Position numbers and translations under genes: made by a program. Source: Pseudomonas azadiae (lineage in GTDB: Bacteria; Pseudomonadota; Gammaproteobacteria; Pseudomonadales; Pseudomonadaceae). From it: 64,000 bases of DNA. Positions 27,976 through 36,239 of this stretch are shown piece after piece; position 1 is the stretch's first letter, and every line of letters begins with the position of its first letter. The stretch spans positions 1,550,001 through 1,614,000 of the forward strand of contig NZ_JAHSTY010000001.1 in NCBI RefSeq assembly GCF_019145355.1, given 5' to 3'. The notes under the pieces were generated by a model. The model made no database searches and was not told the DNA's origin. It worked only from the letters and a program-made list of their open reading frames with translations.

Positions 27976-29141
27976 ACCGGCCATTAGTGTGGGTGGGGCT
28001 ATTGCTGGCATGCCTGCTTGCGGCGGGAGGGTTTTACGCGTGGAGCCAAGCGGTTCCCTACGATGAAGTGGTGGATCGCGGCCCTTCTCCGGAGGCGCTG
28101 GCCAATCCTTACCTGGCGGCCGAGCACTTTCTGCGCCAACAAGGCCTGGCCGTGGCCCATGCCAATAGTGTGGAGCGACTGGCTACGCTGCCCGCCAAGG
28201 GTAACAGCCTGCTGATGCTTGGCGAACGCAGCCACCTCTCACCACGCCAGGTAGAGCAACTGCTGGCCTGGACCCGATCCGGCGGTCATCTGTTGCTGGT
28301 GGCCGAGGCCCTATGGGATGAAGAGGCAGGCAAAAGCGGCGACTTGCTGCTCGATCGCCTGCCTATCCACCAGACACTGAGTGATGAACCCGAAGAGCCC
28401 GCCCCTTCCACTAAAAAGCCCCTTGGGAAGAAGGCGCCGGACCTCACCAGGCTGTATGTCGATAATGAAACCGCACCGGCTTATTTCAGTTTCGACACAG
28501 ACTTCAACCTCACCGACCCCAAGCACCTGGCGCAATTTTCCGCCAACAGCGCACAGTCTAGTCACCTGATGCAACTCAACCTTGGGCAAGGCCGCGTCAC
28601 GGTGGTCACCGACAGCGATCTGTGGAAAACCCCGGACATCGGTGAATATGACAATGCCTGGTTGCTGTGGTACCTGAGCCAGGGCACGGACGTGACCTTG
28701 CTGTTCAACAACGATTTTGATGGCCTGTTCACCCTGCTGATGCGCTATTTCCCGCAGGCCCTGGTAGCACTCGCTGCCCTGATAGCCTTGGCCCTCTGGC
28801 AGGCCGCCCTGCGCCAAGGCCCGATCCGGGCGGCGGCATCCCCAGCACGCCGCCAATTGCAGGAACACCTCAAGGCCAGCGCCGATTTCCTGCTGCGCCG
28901 CAGCGGCCAGGGCACATTGCTGCGAGCCTTGCAGCACGATATCCAGCGAGCGGCCCGGCGCCGTCACCCCGGTTTTGAGCACCTCGACAACGCAGAACAG
29001 TGCCGGGTGCTCGAGCACCTGACGCGCCAACCTTCTCACGTCATCAGCCAGGCCCTTGGCCCACTCCCGGCGAAACGGCTTTCCAGCGCCGATTTCAGCC
29101 GGCAGGTGGCACGCCTGCAAACCCTCAGGAATGCCCTATGA
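27972..29141 (+). CDS. DUF4350 domain protein
   Basis: A 389-residue protein with an N-terminal signal anchor (about 5-25), a periplasmic DUF4350 domain resembling a glutamine-amidotransferase-like fold (NPYLAAEHFLRQQGL, LLAWTRSGGHLLLVAE, VTDSDLWKTPDIGEYDNAW), a second helix near 250-272 and a cytoplasmic tail. The start overlaps the DUF4129 stop by ATGA, and its own stop overlaps the MoxR start. Confidence 0.82.
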   Translation: MNRPLVWVGLLLACLLAAGGFYAWSQAVPYDEVVDRGPSPEALANPYLAAEHFLRQQGLAVAHANSVERLATLPAKGNSLLMLGERSHLSPRQVEQLLAWTRSGGHLLLVAEALWDEEAGKSGDLLLDRLPIHQTLSDEPEEPAPSTKKPLGKKAPDLTRLYVDNETAPAYFSFDTDFNLTDPKHLAQFSANSAQSSHLMQLNLGQGRVTVVTDSDLWKTPDIGEYDNAWLLWYLSQGTDVTLLFNNDFDGLFTLLMRYFPQALVALAALIALALWQAALRQGPIRAAASPARRQLQEHLKASADFLLRRSGQGTLLRALQHDIQRAARRRHPGFEHLDNAEQCRVLEHLTRQPSHVISQALGPLPAKRLSSADFSRQVARLQTLRNAL

Positions 29142-30133
29142 GCGAATTACCCAGCGCCACTGCCTTGACCAGCGAAACCCTGCAACGCGCCAGCGGGCAA
29201 GCCCAGGCCCTGCGCGCTGAATTGCGCAAGGCGGTGATCGGCCAGGAGCAGGTCATCGACGATGTGCTGACCGCACTGATTGCCGGCGGTCATGTGCTGC
29301 TGGAAGGTGTGCCTGGGCTGGGCAAAACCTTGCTGGTGCGCGCGCTGGCACGCTGCTTCGGTGGCGATTTCGCGCGCATCCAGTTCACCCCGGACCTGAT
29401 GCCCAGCGATGTCACCGGCCACGCCGTATACGACCTGCACACCGAACAGTTCAAACTGCGCAAAGGTCCGGTATTCACCCACTTGCTGCTGGCCGACGAA
29501 ATCAACCGCGCTCCGGCCAAGACCCAGGCGGCCTTGCTTGAAGCCATGCAGGAACGGCAAGTTACCCTCGAAGGCGAGGCGCTGCCCATTGGCCAACCGT
29601 TCATGGTGCTGGCGACCCAGAATCCCATCGAACAGGAAGGCACTTACCCTCTGCCGGAAGCGGAGCTGGATCGTTTCATGCTCAAGGTGCGCATGGATTA
29701 CCCCGACGCGCAGCAGGAACTGGACATGGTGCGTGAGGTAACGCGCTCATCCCGGGCCGACATGCTGGATGTACACCCCTTGCGCACCGTGTTACAGGCG
29801 GCGGATGTCCTGCAGTTGCAGCAGATCGCCAGTGAGTTGGCACTGGACGAACAAGTGCTCGACTACGCCGTGCGCCTGGCGCGTGCCACCCGTAGCTGGC
29901 CGGGACTGGCCATCGGCGCCGGCCCGCGCGCGTCCATCGCCCTGGTACGTGGCGCGCGGGCCCGTGCCTTGCTGCGCGCGGGTGAGTTCGTGACCCCGGA
30001 CGACATCAAGGGATGCGCCTTGGCGGTATTGCGCCACCGGGTGCGTATCGCACCGGAGTTGGATATCGACGGGCTGGAGGTCGACCAGGTGCTTAAGCAA
30101 CTGCTCGATCAGATTCCGGCACCGCGGCAATGA
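29138..30133 (+). CDS. MoxR family AAA+ ATPase
   Basis: A 331-residue AAA+ ATPase: Walker A GVPGLGKT (about 54-61), Walker B LLADEINRAP (about 115-124), sensor 1 ATQNPIEQEGTYPLPEAELDRFM and a C-terminal lid. MoxR proteins act as chaperone-like remodelers that mature protein complexes, often together with von Willebrand A or DUF58 proteins encoded beside them. Start overlaps the DUF4350 stop by ATGA. Confidence 0.93.
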   Translation: MSELPSATALTSETLQRASGQAQALRAELRKAVIGQEQVIDDVLTALIAGGHVLLEGVPGLGKTLLVRALARCFGGDFARIQFTPDLMPSDVTGHAVYDLHTEQFKLRKGPVFTHLLLADEINRAPAKTQAALLEAMQERQVTLEGEALPIGQPFMVLATQNPIEQEGTYPLPEAELDRFMLKVRMDYPDAQQELDMVREVTRSSRADMLDVHPLRTVLQAADVLQLQQIASELALDEQVLDYAVRLARATRSWPGLAIGAGPRASIALVRGARARALLRAGEFVTPDDIKGCALAVLRHRVRIAPELDIDGLEVDQVLKQLLDQIPAPRQ

Positions 30134-30140
30134 CTCGCCC

Positions 30141-31472
30141 ATGAAACCGACCCGCCTGCTGTTGAACTGGCTCGGCGTATTGCTGGGGTTGAACATCCTG
30201 CTGGGCACTGCCGCTGCGTTGCAGTTCAAGGTGCCAGACACCCTGAACTCAGTTGCTTGGGGGCTGCTCCTGGCACTGTTGCTGCTGGCCATGCTGGATG
30301 CGCTGCGCCTGCGCCGCCGTCCGTCCCCCCGAGTGCAGCGGCAGATGCCGGGAAGCCTGGCGCTGGGGCGTTGGGGCGAAGTACGCCTGGCCTTGGAGCA
30401 TGATTGCCTGCAGCCGCTGACAGTGCGGGTAGTCGACCATGTGCCCGATGGGCTGACGGTAGAGAACATGCCCCAGCCCATCGACCTGCGCCCCGGTGAA
30501 CGCAGTGAGCTGGGCTATCGCGTCCGCCCCCTGCGGCGCGGGCATTTCAGTTTCAGCCGGTGTGAAATCTACCTGCCCAGCCCAATGGGCTTGTGGTCAG
30601 CGCGGCGCCTTATCGAGGTGCACGACGCCACCCGCGTCTACCCGGATTTCGCCCGGCTGTACGGCGCGCAGTTGCTGGGCGTGGACAACTGGCTGAGCCA
30701 ACTGGGTGTGCGTCAGCGCCAACGACGTGGATTGGGGCTGGAGTTCCATCAACTGCGCGAGTTTCGCGAGGGTGACAGCCTTCGGCAGATCGATTGGAAG
30801 GCTACCGCCCGGCAGCGCACGCCCATTGCGCGTGAATACCAGGATGAGCGCGACCAGCAGATCGTGTTCATGCTTGATTGCGGGCGCCGCATGCGCAGCC
30901 AGGATGACGAGCTGTCCCACTTTGACCACGCCCTCAACGCCTGCCTGCTGCTCAGCTACGTAGCCTTGCGGGAAGGCGATGCGGTGGGGCTGTGCACCTT
31001 TGCCGGTGACCAGCCCCGCTACGTGGCACCGGTAAAGGGGAGCAGCCAGTTGAACCTGTTGCTCAACGCGGTGTACGACCTGGACACCACTCGCCGGACT
31101 GCCGACTATCAGGCTGCGGCAAGCCAGCTCTTGGCGCGGCAGAAGCGGCGTGCATTGGTGGTCGTGGTCACGAACCTGCGGGACGAGGACGACGAGGCAT
31201 TGCTGACCGCCGTCGAGCGCATCAGCCGCCAACACAGGGTGCTGGTGGCCAGCCTACGCGAAGAAGTAGTCGATCAACTGCGCCAGGCCCCCGTGCAAAC
31301 CTTGCCCGAAGCCTTGGCCTACAGCGGCACCATCGACTACTTGAACACCCGTAACCAACTGCACGACCGCCTGAGCGCCCATGGCCTGTCGATACTCGAT
31401 ACCCTGCCGTCCGAACTGGGGCCGGCCCTGGTGACACGCTATCTGGGTTGGAAGAAGGCCGGTGTTATCTGA
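30141..31472 (+). CDS. DUF58 domain protein
   Basis: A 443-residue protein with two N-terminal transmembrane helices (about 8-28 and 34-54) and a cytoplasmic DUF58 region carrying the family motif REFREGDSLRQIDWKATAR (about residues 210-228), then a vWA-like domain starting IVFMLDCGRRM. The metal-site motif is DCGRR rather than the DxSxS of true vWA domains. It lies 7 bases after the MoxR gene and is probably its functional partner. A GC hairpin without T-tract follows at about 31495-31525. Confidence 0.88.
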   Translation: MKPTRLLLNWLGVLLGLNILLGTAAALQFKVPDTLNSVAWGLLLALLLLAMLDALRLRRRPSPRVQRQMPGSLALGRWGEVRLALEHDCLQPLTVRVVDHVPDGLTVENMPQPIDLRPGERSELGYRVRPLRRGHFSFSRCEIYLPSPMGLWSARRLIEVHDATRVYPDFARLYGAQLLGVDNWLSQLGVRQRQRRGLGLEFHQLREFREGDSLRQIDWKATARQRTPIAREYQDERDQQIVFMLDCGRRMRSQDDELSHFDHALNACLLLSYVALREGDAVGLCTFAGDQPRYVAPVKGSSQLNLLLNAVYDLDTTRRTADYQAAASQLLARQKRRALVVVVTNLRDEDDEALLTAVERISRQHRVLVASLREEVVDQLRQAPVQTLPEALAYSGTIDYLNTRNQLHDRLSAHGLSILDTLPSELGPALVTRYLGWKKAGVI

Positions 31473-31538
31473 CAAAGCGCTCTGGAAGACTCTACGGTTG
31501 CGGCAAGGGGACCACACCGCAACCGGGTCGCCATGCGC

Positions 31539-31898
31539 CTAAGCCGAAGCCTGCAAAGGGTCAAAACTGAAGTAATGCAACAAGACGTTGACCAGTTGCC
31601 CATATTCCTCGGGGGCCTGGAGCACCCTGAAGCCGGAGTCGTAATGCTGCGGGTTGATGTCCTCGTGGCTCCATAGACAGGTTGCCGTGAGATCAATCGG
31701 ATTCCAGGTGCCATCCGCCGCCGGAATCTTCACACGCAGCTCGAAATCCACATCGACCATCATGGGCAGTTGGCTGATTAACATCAGCCCGTCTTCCGAG
31801 ACGTTGCCCAGGAACCCGATAGGTTTATCAGTCAGGCGGTTAAACACTTGCAGAAAACAAGGTAGCTGATGCCGCTCGATCCGTCGGTCGGTAAACAT
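31539..31898 (-). CDS. PilZ domain protein
   Basis: A 119-residue single-domain protein with RRIERHQ near the N-terminus and NVSEDGL about 25 residues later, a variant of the PilZ RxxxR...DxSxxG cyclic-di-GMP site (Asn in place of Asp). Such proteins act as second-messenger receptors affecting motility and exopolysaccharide. The changed residue could weaken ligand binding. ATG 31898 was chosen because homology begins at MFTDRRIERH. It converges with the DUF58 gene. Confidence 0.8.
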   Translation of the reverse strand: MFTDRRIERHQLPCFLQVFNRLTDKPIGFLGNVSEDGLMLISQLPMMVDVDFELRVKIPAADGTWNPIDLTATCLWSHEDINPQHYDSGFRVLQAPEEYGQLVNVLLHYFSFDPLQASA

Positions 31899-32123
31899 GG
31901 TGAAATCGCCATCCAATGGCCATGACAGCGGCCGTGCCAGTGATTCGGAACGAGCCAAAATACTCGCTCTCCCTGGACCTCGGTGCGAGCACAATCAATG
32001 TTGTGCCGCCAGACAGACGCCGAGTCCGGGCCCTACATCCATTTGCGTAGAAACTTGTACAAACAGACATTCAAAGAATAGCCCAAGACTGGCAAGGGGC
32101 CAGTCATGAGATGACGAATAGCA

Positions 32124-32498
32124 TCACAAAGAAGCCGGACGTGGCTGGGCGACCCTTGCACCGGGGTAATGCCCCAGCTGTTGCAAAGTGTCCAGCCTCG
32201 CGCGAGCGCGGTAGGCGTACTCACTCGACGGGTACTGATTGATGATGAACTGATAGGTCTGCGCCGCATCGACGAACAGCTTTTGCCGCTCCAGGCACTG
32301 CCCGCGCAACATCGAGACTTCCGGCTGGACGTAACGCCGGGTGCGACTCTTACGGTCGACCTGGGACAATTCAAGGGTAACGCGCTCACAATCGCCGATC
32401 TTGTACGCGCGGTAGGCATTGTCCAAATGGTGGTCCATCGACCAACGGGTGCAGCCGACAACACTGACGGCCAGGGCAGCAATGAGCAAAATTCGCAT
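32124..32498 (-). CDS. TPR-like lipoprotein
   Basis: A 124-residue protein with a lipoprotein signal peptide (MRILLIAALAVSVVGC; lipobox VVGC, lipid-modified Cys 16) and a short helical repeat region (LDNAYRAYKIGDCERV... AAQTYQFIINQYPSSEYAYRARARL) of TPR type. It is probably anchored in the outer or inner membrane facing the periplasm. Asp is absent after Cys (the next residue is Thr), which favours outer-membrane sorting. AGGAG lies 8 bases before the ATG. The function is unknown. Confidence 0.82.
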   Translation of the reverse strand: MRILLIAALAVSVVGCTRWSMDHHLDNAYRAYKIGDCERVTLELSQVDRKSRTRRYVQPEVSMLRGQCLERQKLFVDAAQTYQFIINQYPSSEYAYRARARLDTLQQLGHYPGARVAQPRPASL

Positions 32499-32671
32499 GA
32501 GGGTTCTCCTGTCTTGTGCAGTGTATCGACCCCTCGTCGAAAATCTTCAAGGATGTTCGTATTCAGCCGCCGCGAAAACAAGTCAATCGTCGATAAGTAG
32601 TGCAAACGAACAATGACTACAACGAAAGAGCATAGTAGCCTTCCTCAGCGCTTGAACTCAGGAGTCTGTGC

Positions 32672-34123
32672 ATGTCCGTCCGTCGCACCAAAATCGTCGC
32701 CACCCTTGGCCCGGCCAGTAACTCGCCGGAAGTCCTCGAACAGCTGATTCTGGCTGGTTTGGACGTTGCCCGTCTGAACTTCTCCCACGGCACCCCGGAC
32801 GAGCACAAGGCTCGGGCCAAGCTGGTGCGTGACCTGGCTGCCAAGCACGGCCGCTTCGTGGCATTGCTGGGTGACCTGCAAGGCCCGAAAATCCGTATCG
32901 CCAAATTCACCAACAAGCGGATCGAGCTGAAGATCGGTGACAAATTCACCTTCTCCACCAGCCACCCATTGACCGAAGGCACCCAGGACGTCGTGGGTAT
33001 CGACTACCCGGATCTGGTCAAGGACTGCGGCGTCGGTGACGAACTGCTGCTGGACGACGGTCGCGTGGTCATGCGTGTCGACACCGCCACCCCGACCGAA
33101 CTCAATTGCACCGTGATCATCGGCGGCCCGCTGTCAGACCACAAAGGCATCAACCGTCGTGGTGGTGGCCTGACGGCACCGGCCCTGACGGAAAAAGACA
33201 AGGCCGACATCAAGCTCGCCGCCGAAATGGAAGTGGACTACCTCGCCGTGTCCTTCCCGCGCGACGCCGCCGACATGGAATACGCCCGTAAACTTCGCGA
33301 CGAAGCCGGTGGTACTGCCTGGCTGGTGGCGAAGATCGAACGTGCCGAGGCCGTGGCTAACGACGAAACCCTAGACGGCCTGATCAAGGCTTCCGACGCG
33401 GTGATGGTTGCCCGTGGCGACCTGGGCGTGGAAATCGGTGACGCCGAGCTGATCGGTATCCAGAAAAAAATCATCCTGCACGCACGCCGTCATAACAAAG
33501 CGGTGATCGTGGCGACCCAGATGATGGAGTCGATGATCCAGAACCCGATGCCGACCCGCGCCGAAGTGTCCGACGTGGCCAACGCCGTGCTCGACTACAC
33601 CGACGCCGTGATGCTTTCGGCTGAAAGCGCGGCCGGCCCGTACCCACTGGAAGCGGTACAAGCCATGGCGCGTATCTGCATCGGCGCCGAGAAGCACCCG
33701 ACCAGCAAGACCTCCAGCCACCGCATCGGCAAAGAGTTCGAAAGCTGCGATCAGAGTATCGCCCTGGCGGCCATGTACACCGCGAACCACTTCCCGGGCG
33801 TGAAGGCGATCATCGCCTTGACCGAAAGCGGCTACACGCCGTTGATCATGTCGCGCATCCGCTCCTCGGTGCCGATCTACGCGTTCTCTCCGCATCGCGA
33901 AACCCAGGCGCGTGCGGCGATGTTCCGTGGCGTGTACACCGTACCGTTCGACCCGGCTTCATTGCCGCCCCATGAAGTCAGCCAGGCTGCCATCGACGAG
34001 TTGATCAAGCGCGGCGTCGTGGAGAAAGGCGACTGGGTCATCCTGACCAAGGGCGACAGCTACCACACCATCGGCGGCACCAACGGCATGAAGATCCTGC
34101 ACGTTGGCGATCCAATGGTCTGA
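32672..34123 (+). CDS. pykA: Pyruvate kinase
   Basis: A 483-residue protein, full-length type II pyruvate kinase: start RRTKIVATLGPASNS, substrate/K+ site NFSHG, GDLQGPKIR, catalytic Lys/Glu region VARGDLGVEIG, and TQMMESMIQNPMPTRAEVSDVANAV. It makes ATP and pyruvate from phosphoenolpyruvate. It stands alone with AGGAG 7 bases before the ATG and a strong terminator after it. Confidence 0.97.
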   Translation: MSVRRTKIVATLGPASNSPEVLEQLILAGLDVARLNFSHGTPDEHKARAKLVRDLAAKHGRFVALLGDLQGPKIRIAKFTNKRIELKIGDKFTFSTSHPLTEGTQDVVGIDYPDLVKDCGVGDELLLDDGRVVMRVDTATPTELNCTVIIGGPLSDHKGINRRGGGLTAPALTEKDKADIKLAAEMEVDYLAVSFPRDAADMEYARKLRDEAGGTAWLVAKIERAEAVANDETLDGLIKASDAVMVARGDLGVEIGDAELIGIQKKIILHARRHNKAVIVATQMMESMIQNPMPTRAEVSDVANAVLDYTDAVMLSAESAAGPYPLEAVQAMARICIGAEKHPTSKTSSHRIGKEFESCDQSIALAAMYTANHFPGVKAIIALTESGYTPLIMSRIRSSVPIYAFSPHRETQARAAMFRGVYTVPFDPASLPPHEVSQAAIDELIKRGVVEKGDWVILTKGDSYHTIGGTNGMKILHVGDPMV

Positions 34124-34140
34124 GTGACACGCTGAAAAAC

Positions 34141-34173
34141 AAAAGCCCCGCCCTGTGAATGGCGGGGCTTTTT
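34141..34173. terminator. Terminator after pykA
   Basis: AAAAGCCCCGCC and GGCGGGGCTTTTT form a strong GC stem with a short loop and T-tract. Confidence 0.92.
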
Positions 34174-34215
34174 GCATTTCGTGGCGGGTTGATGTGTTGA
34201 ATGTGAAGCCCCCAT

Positions 34216-34294
34216 CGCGGGCAAGCCCGGCTCCCACAGTTGGCCGCATTTCACCTGTGGAAATGCGTCAACTGTGGGAGCGGGCTTGCCCGCG
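34216..34294. repeat. REPIN: paired inverted REP sequences
   Basis: CGCGGGCAAGCCCG-GCTCCCACAGTT on the left and its near-perfect complement on the right (one extra G in the left arm) enclose a smaller hairpin (GCATTTC...GAAATGC). This is the classical REPIN form of fluorescent pseudomonads, placed between convergent pykA and the hydratase remnant. Confidence 0.85.
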
Positions 34295-34319
34295 AAGAGG
34301 CCCAACCAGCCAACGCAAA

Positions 34320-35069
34320 TTAACGCCGAGCGATAAACGCCGACATCGCCGCAATCGCCTCCGGCGATCTCAACCGCTGGGTAAACAGTGCCCCCTCCTC
34401 CTCGATCACTTGCCGCAACTGTTCGCGATCAACACTCTTCATCAACTGCTTGGTCACTTGCACCGCCCCAGGCGCCAGGCTCTCAAAACGCTCGGCCATT
34501 TCCCGCGCCCTGGCCAGCGCCGCCTCGCCACTGCACAGCGCCTCGGTAGCGATCCCCCAGGCCGCCGCCTGCTCGCCGCTGAACCCCTCGCCCAGCAGCA
34601 ATAACTCAGCCGCTTTCGCATGCCCCAGCAGCCTCGGCAGGATCAGACTTGAACCAAACTCCGGGCACAGCCCAAGGTTGACGAACGGCATGCGCAACCG
34701 CGCATCCCGGCTGACGTACACCAGGTCGCAATGCAGCAGCAGGGTCGTGCCGATACCCACCGCTGCGCCCGCCACAGCGGCGATCACCGGCTTGCGGCAG
34801 TTGAGCAGGCTGTTCATGAAGTGAAAGGGCGGGCTGTCGAGATCGCTCGGTGGCTGCTGGAGAAAATCGCCGATGTCGTTGCCCGCCGTGAATCAGTCAG
34901 TGCTGCCCTGGATCAGCACGCTGCGGATATCCACATCCGCATCGGCCCGCTCCAGGGCCTCGGCCAGTTGCGTATACATGGCACGCGTCAGCGCGTTCTT
35001 CTTGTCGGGGCGGTTGAGCTGCAGGATCAGCAGCCCACGGTCGCGTCGGTGCAAAATGGCGTCGGTCAT
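34320..35069 (-). pseudogene. Enoyl-CoA hydratase/isomerase family gene interrupted by in-frame TGA
   Basis: The full frame codes for a crotonase-family protein of about 249 residues: start MTDAILHRRDRGLLILQLNRPDKKNALT, then VLIQGSTD, a TGA stop at 34893-34895, and then, still in the same frame, FTAGNDIGDFLQQPPSDLDS and the full second half (PVIAAVAGAAVGIGTTLLLHCDLVYVSRDARLRMPF...). The oxyanion-hole segment FTAGND is just after the stop. No frameshift is needed, so a single base change (for instance TGC or TGT to TGA) explains the break. It would yield a 58-residue fragment. An internal ATG at 34817 could at best restart the second half without the first active-site segment. It lies 30 bases after the ferredoxin-reductase gene. 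Confidence 0.8.
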
Positions 35070-35099
35070 GGCGAGTCTCGCGGCTGTAGCGTTCAGCAC

Positions 35100-36032
35100 T
35101 CAACCACGGGACAAAAACACGTCGGCCAGCAGTTGATTGCGCGGCAGTCCCGCCAGGAACAGGCGCTTGGAAAACGCTTCGACACTGGCAGGGTGCCCGC
35201 AGAGTAAAGCCAGCGTTTGCCGCGAAACAAGCCGCAGTTGCGCCAAAGCCTGGGCCGACCCAGCCGCGGTCCAAAGCTCCACCGACAGGTTTGGGTGCTG
35301 TGCGGCCAGCCCTGCCAAGGGCTCGGCCAGGTAATGCGCGTCGCCGTCATGGGCCAGGTGAATCAGGCGAATATCGCCTTGGTGATCCTGGCGCAGCGCC
35401 TCGCGCAACACGCCCCACAGCGGGCCCAACCCGGTGCCGGACGCCAGCAGCCACAGCGGTCGCAATTGCCAATCGGGATCGTAGTGCAGCGCACCGCCAC
35501 GCAGCTCGCCCAGGCGCAGAGGGTCGCCGACCTGCAACTGCCGGGCGAGGTTACTGAATTGGCCCGGCTGGCGGCAATCGAGATGGCACTCCAGGAACGG
35601 GTCTTCCTGAGGCAGGCTCGCCAGCGAATACGGCCTTGCTACCTGCCCTGCCCACAGCACCAAGTGCTGCCCGGCGCGGTAACGCAAGCCGCGTTCCGGT
35701 TGCAGGCGCAAGCGCAGCACATGGCGGCTCAGCCAGTCGGCACCGACCACCTGCGCGGGCAAACCGTCATGCAGCGGATCAAATGTTTCAACCTTCAAGT
35801 CCCCGGCGACTTGGCACTGACACGCCAGGCGCCAGCCATCCTGACGCTGCGCCGGGCTCAGGGCATCCGGTTGTTTGTCCTCGACATCACCTTGGCAACG
35901 CACCAGACAGGCATGGCAACTGCCGGCACGGCAACTGTAGGGCACGGCCACGCCCACCTGGTTCAAGACGTCCAGCAGGTTGCTGCCGGCAGCTACCGAC
36001 CAGTGGCGTTCGCCGACGTGCAGTTCAGGCAT
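35100..36032 (-). CDS. 2Fe-2S ferredoxin / NAD(P)H-flavin oxidoreductase
   Basis: A 310-residue protein: N-terminal plant-type 2Fe-2S domain with ligands Cys 34, 39, 42 and 71 (YSCRAGSCHAC...LACQ), an FAD-binding domain with RPYSLAS (about 135), and an NAD-binding domain with GTGLGPLWGV and the C-terminal CGHP. This is the layout of reductase components of oxygenases (and of AscD-like reductases), passing electrons from NAD(P)H through FAD to the iron-sulfur centre. Its partner is not evident. Operon with the broken enoyl-CoA hydratase. Confidence 0.88.
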   Translation of the reverse strand: MPELHVGERHWSVAAGSNLLDVLNQVGVAVPYSCRAGSCHACLVRCQGDVEDKQPDALSPAQRQDGWRLACQCQVAGDLKVETFDPLHDGLPAQVVGADWLSRHVLRLRLQPERGLRYRAGQHLVLWAGQVARPYSLASLPQEDPFLECHLDCRQPGQFSNLARQLQVGDPLRLGELRGGALHYDPDWQLRPLWLLASGTGLGPLWGVLREALRQDHQGDIRLIHLAHDGDAHYLAEPLAGLAAQHPNLSVELWTAAGSAQALAQLRLVSRQTLALLCGHPASVEAFSKRLFLAGLPRNQLLADVFLSRG

Positions 36033-36164
36033 ACAAAGTCTCAGTCATTGCGATGGTCCGTAACGATAACGCAGTTTGACCATGGTCGGATGTATCGGCC
36101 ACCGTGCCGGGTTATACTGCCGCGCCTTTTTAGCGTCGCGCCTGCACCACTTGGCGTGCCTTGG

Positions 36165-36207
36165 AAAGGTGGGCTCAGCCGACCGATGCAACACTGGGCC
36201 CACCTTT
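36165..36207 (+). promoter_or_regulatory. Hairpin in the leader of the fumarase gene
   Basis: AAAGGTGGGC (36165-36174) pairs perfectly with GCCCACCTTT (36198-36207) in the 5' region of the fumarase gene, 32 bases before the ATG. A TATACT hexamer upstream at 36113-36118 is a possible -10. The hairpin is followed by ATTG and not by a T-run, so it may be a stability or control element and not a terminator. Confidence 0.45.
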
Positions 36208-36239
36208 ATTGAATGTTCCCTTATAGAGGAGCGCGACTC

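Noticed and set aside
31495..31525. CGGTTGCGG...CCGCAACCG hairpin as a terminator
   Set aside because: No T-tract on either side, so not called as a separate terminator.
34893..34895. Selenocysteine at the TGA of the enoyl-CoA hydratase gene
   Set aside because: No convincing SECIS-type hairpin just downstream and no known selenoprotein in this family; a nonsense mutation is simpler.
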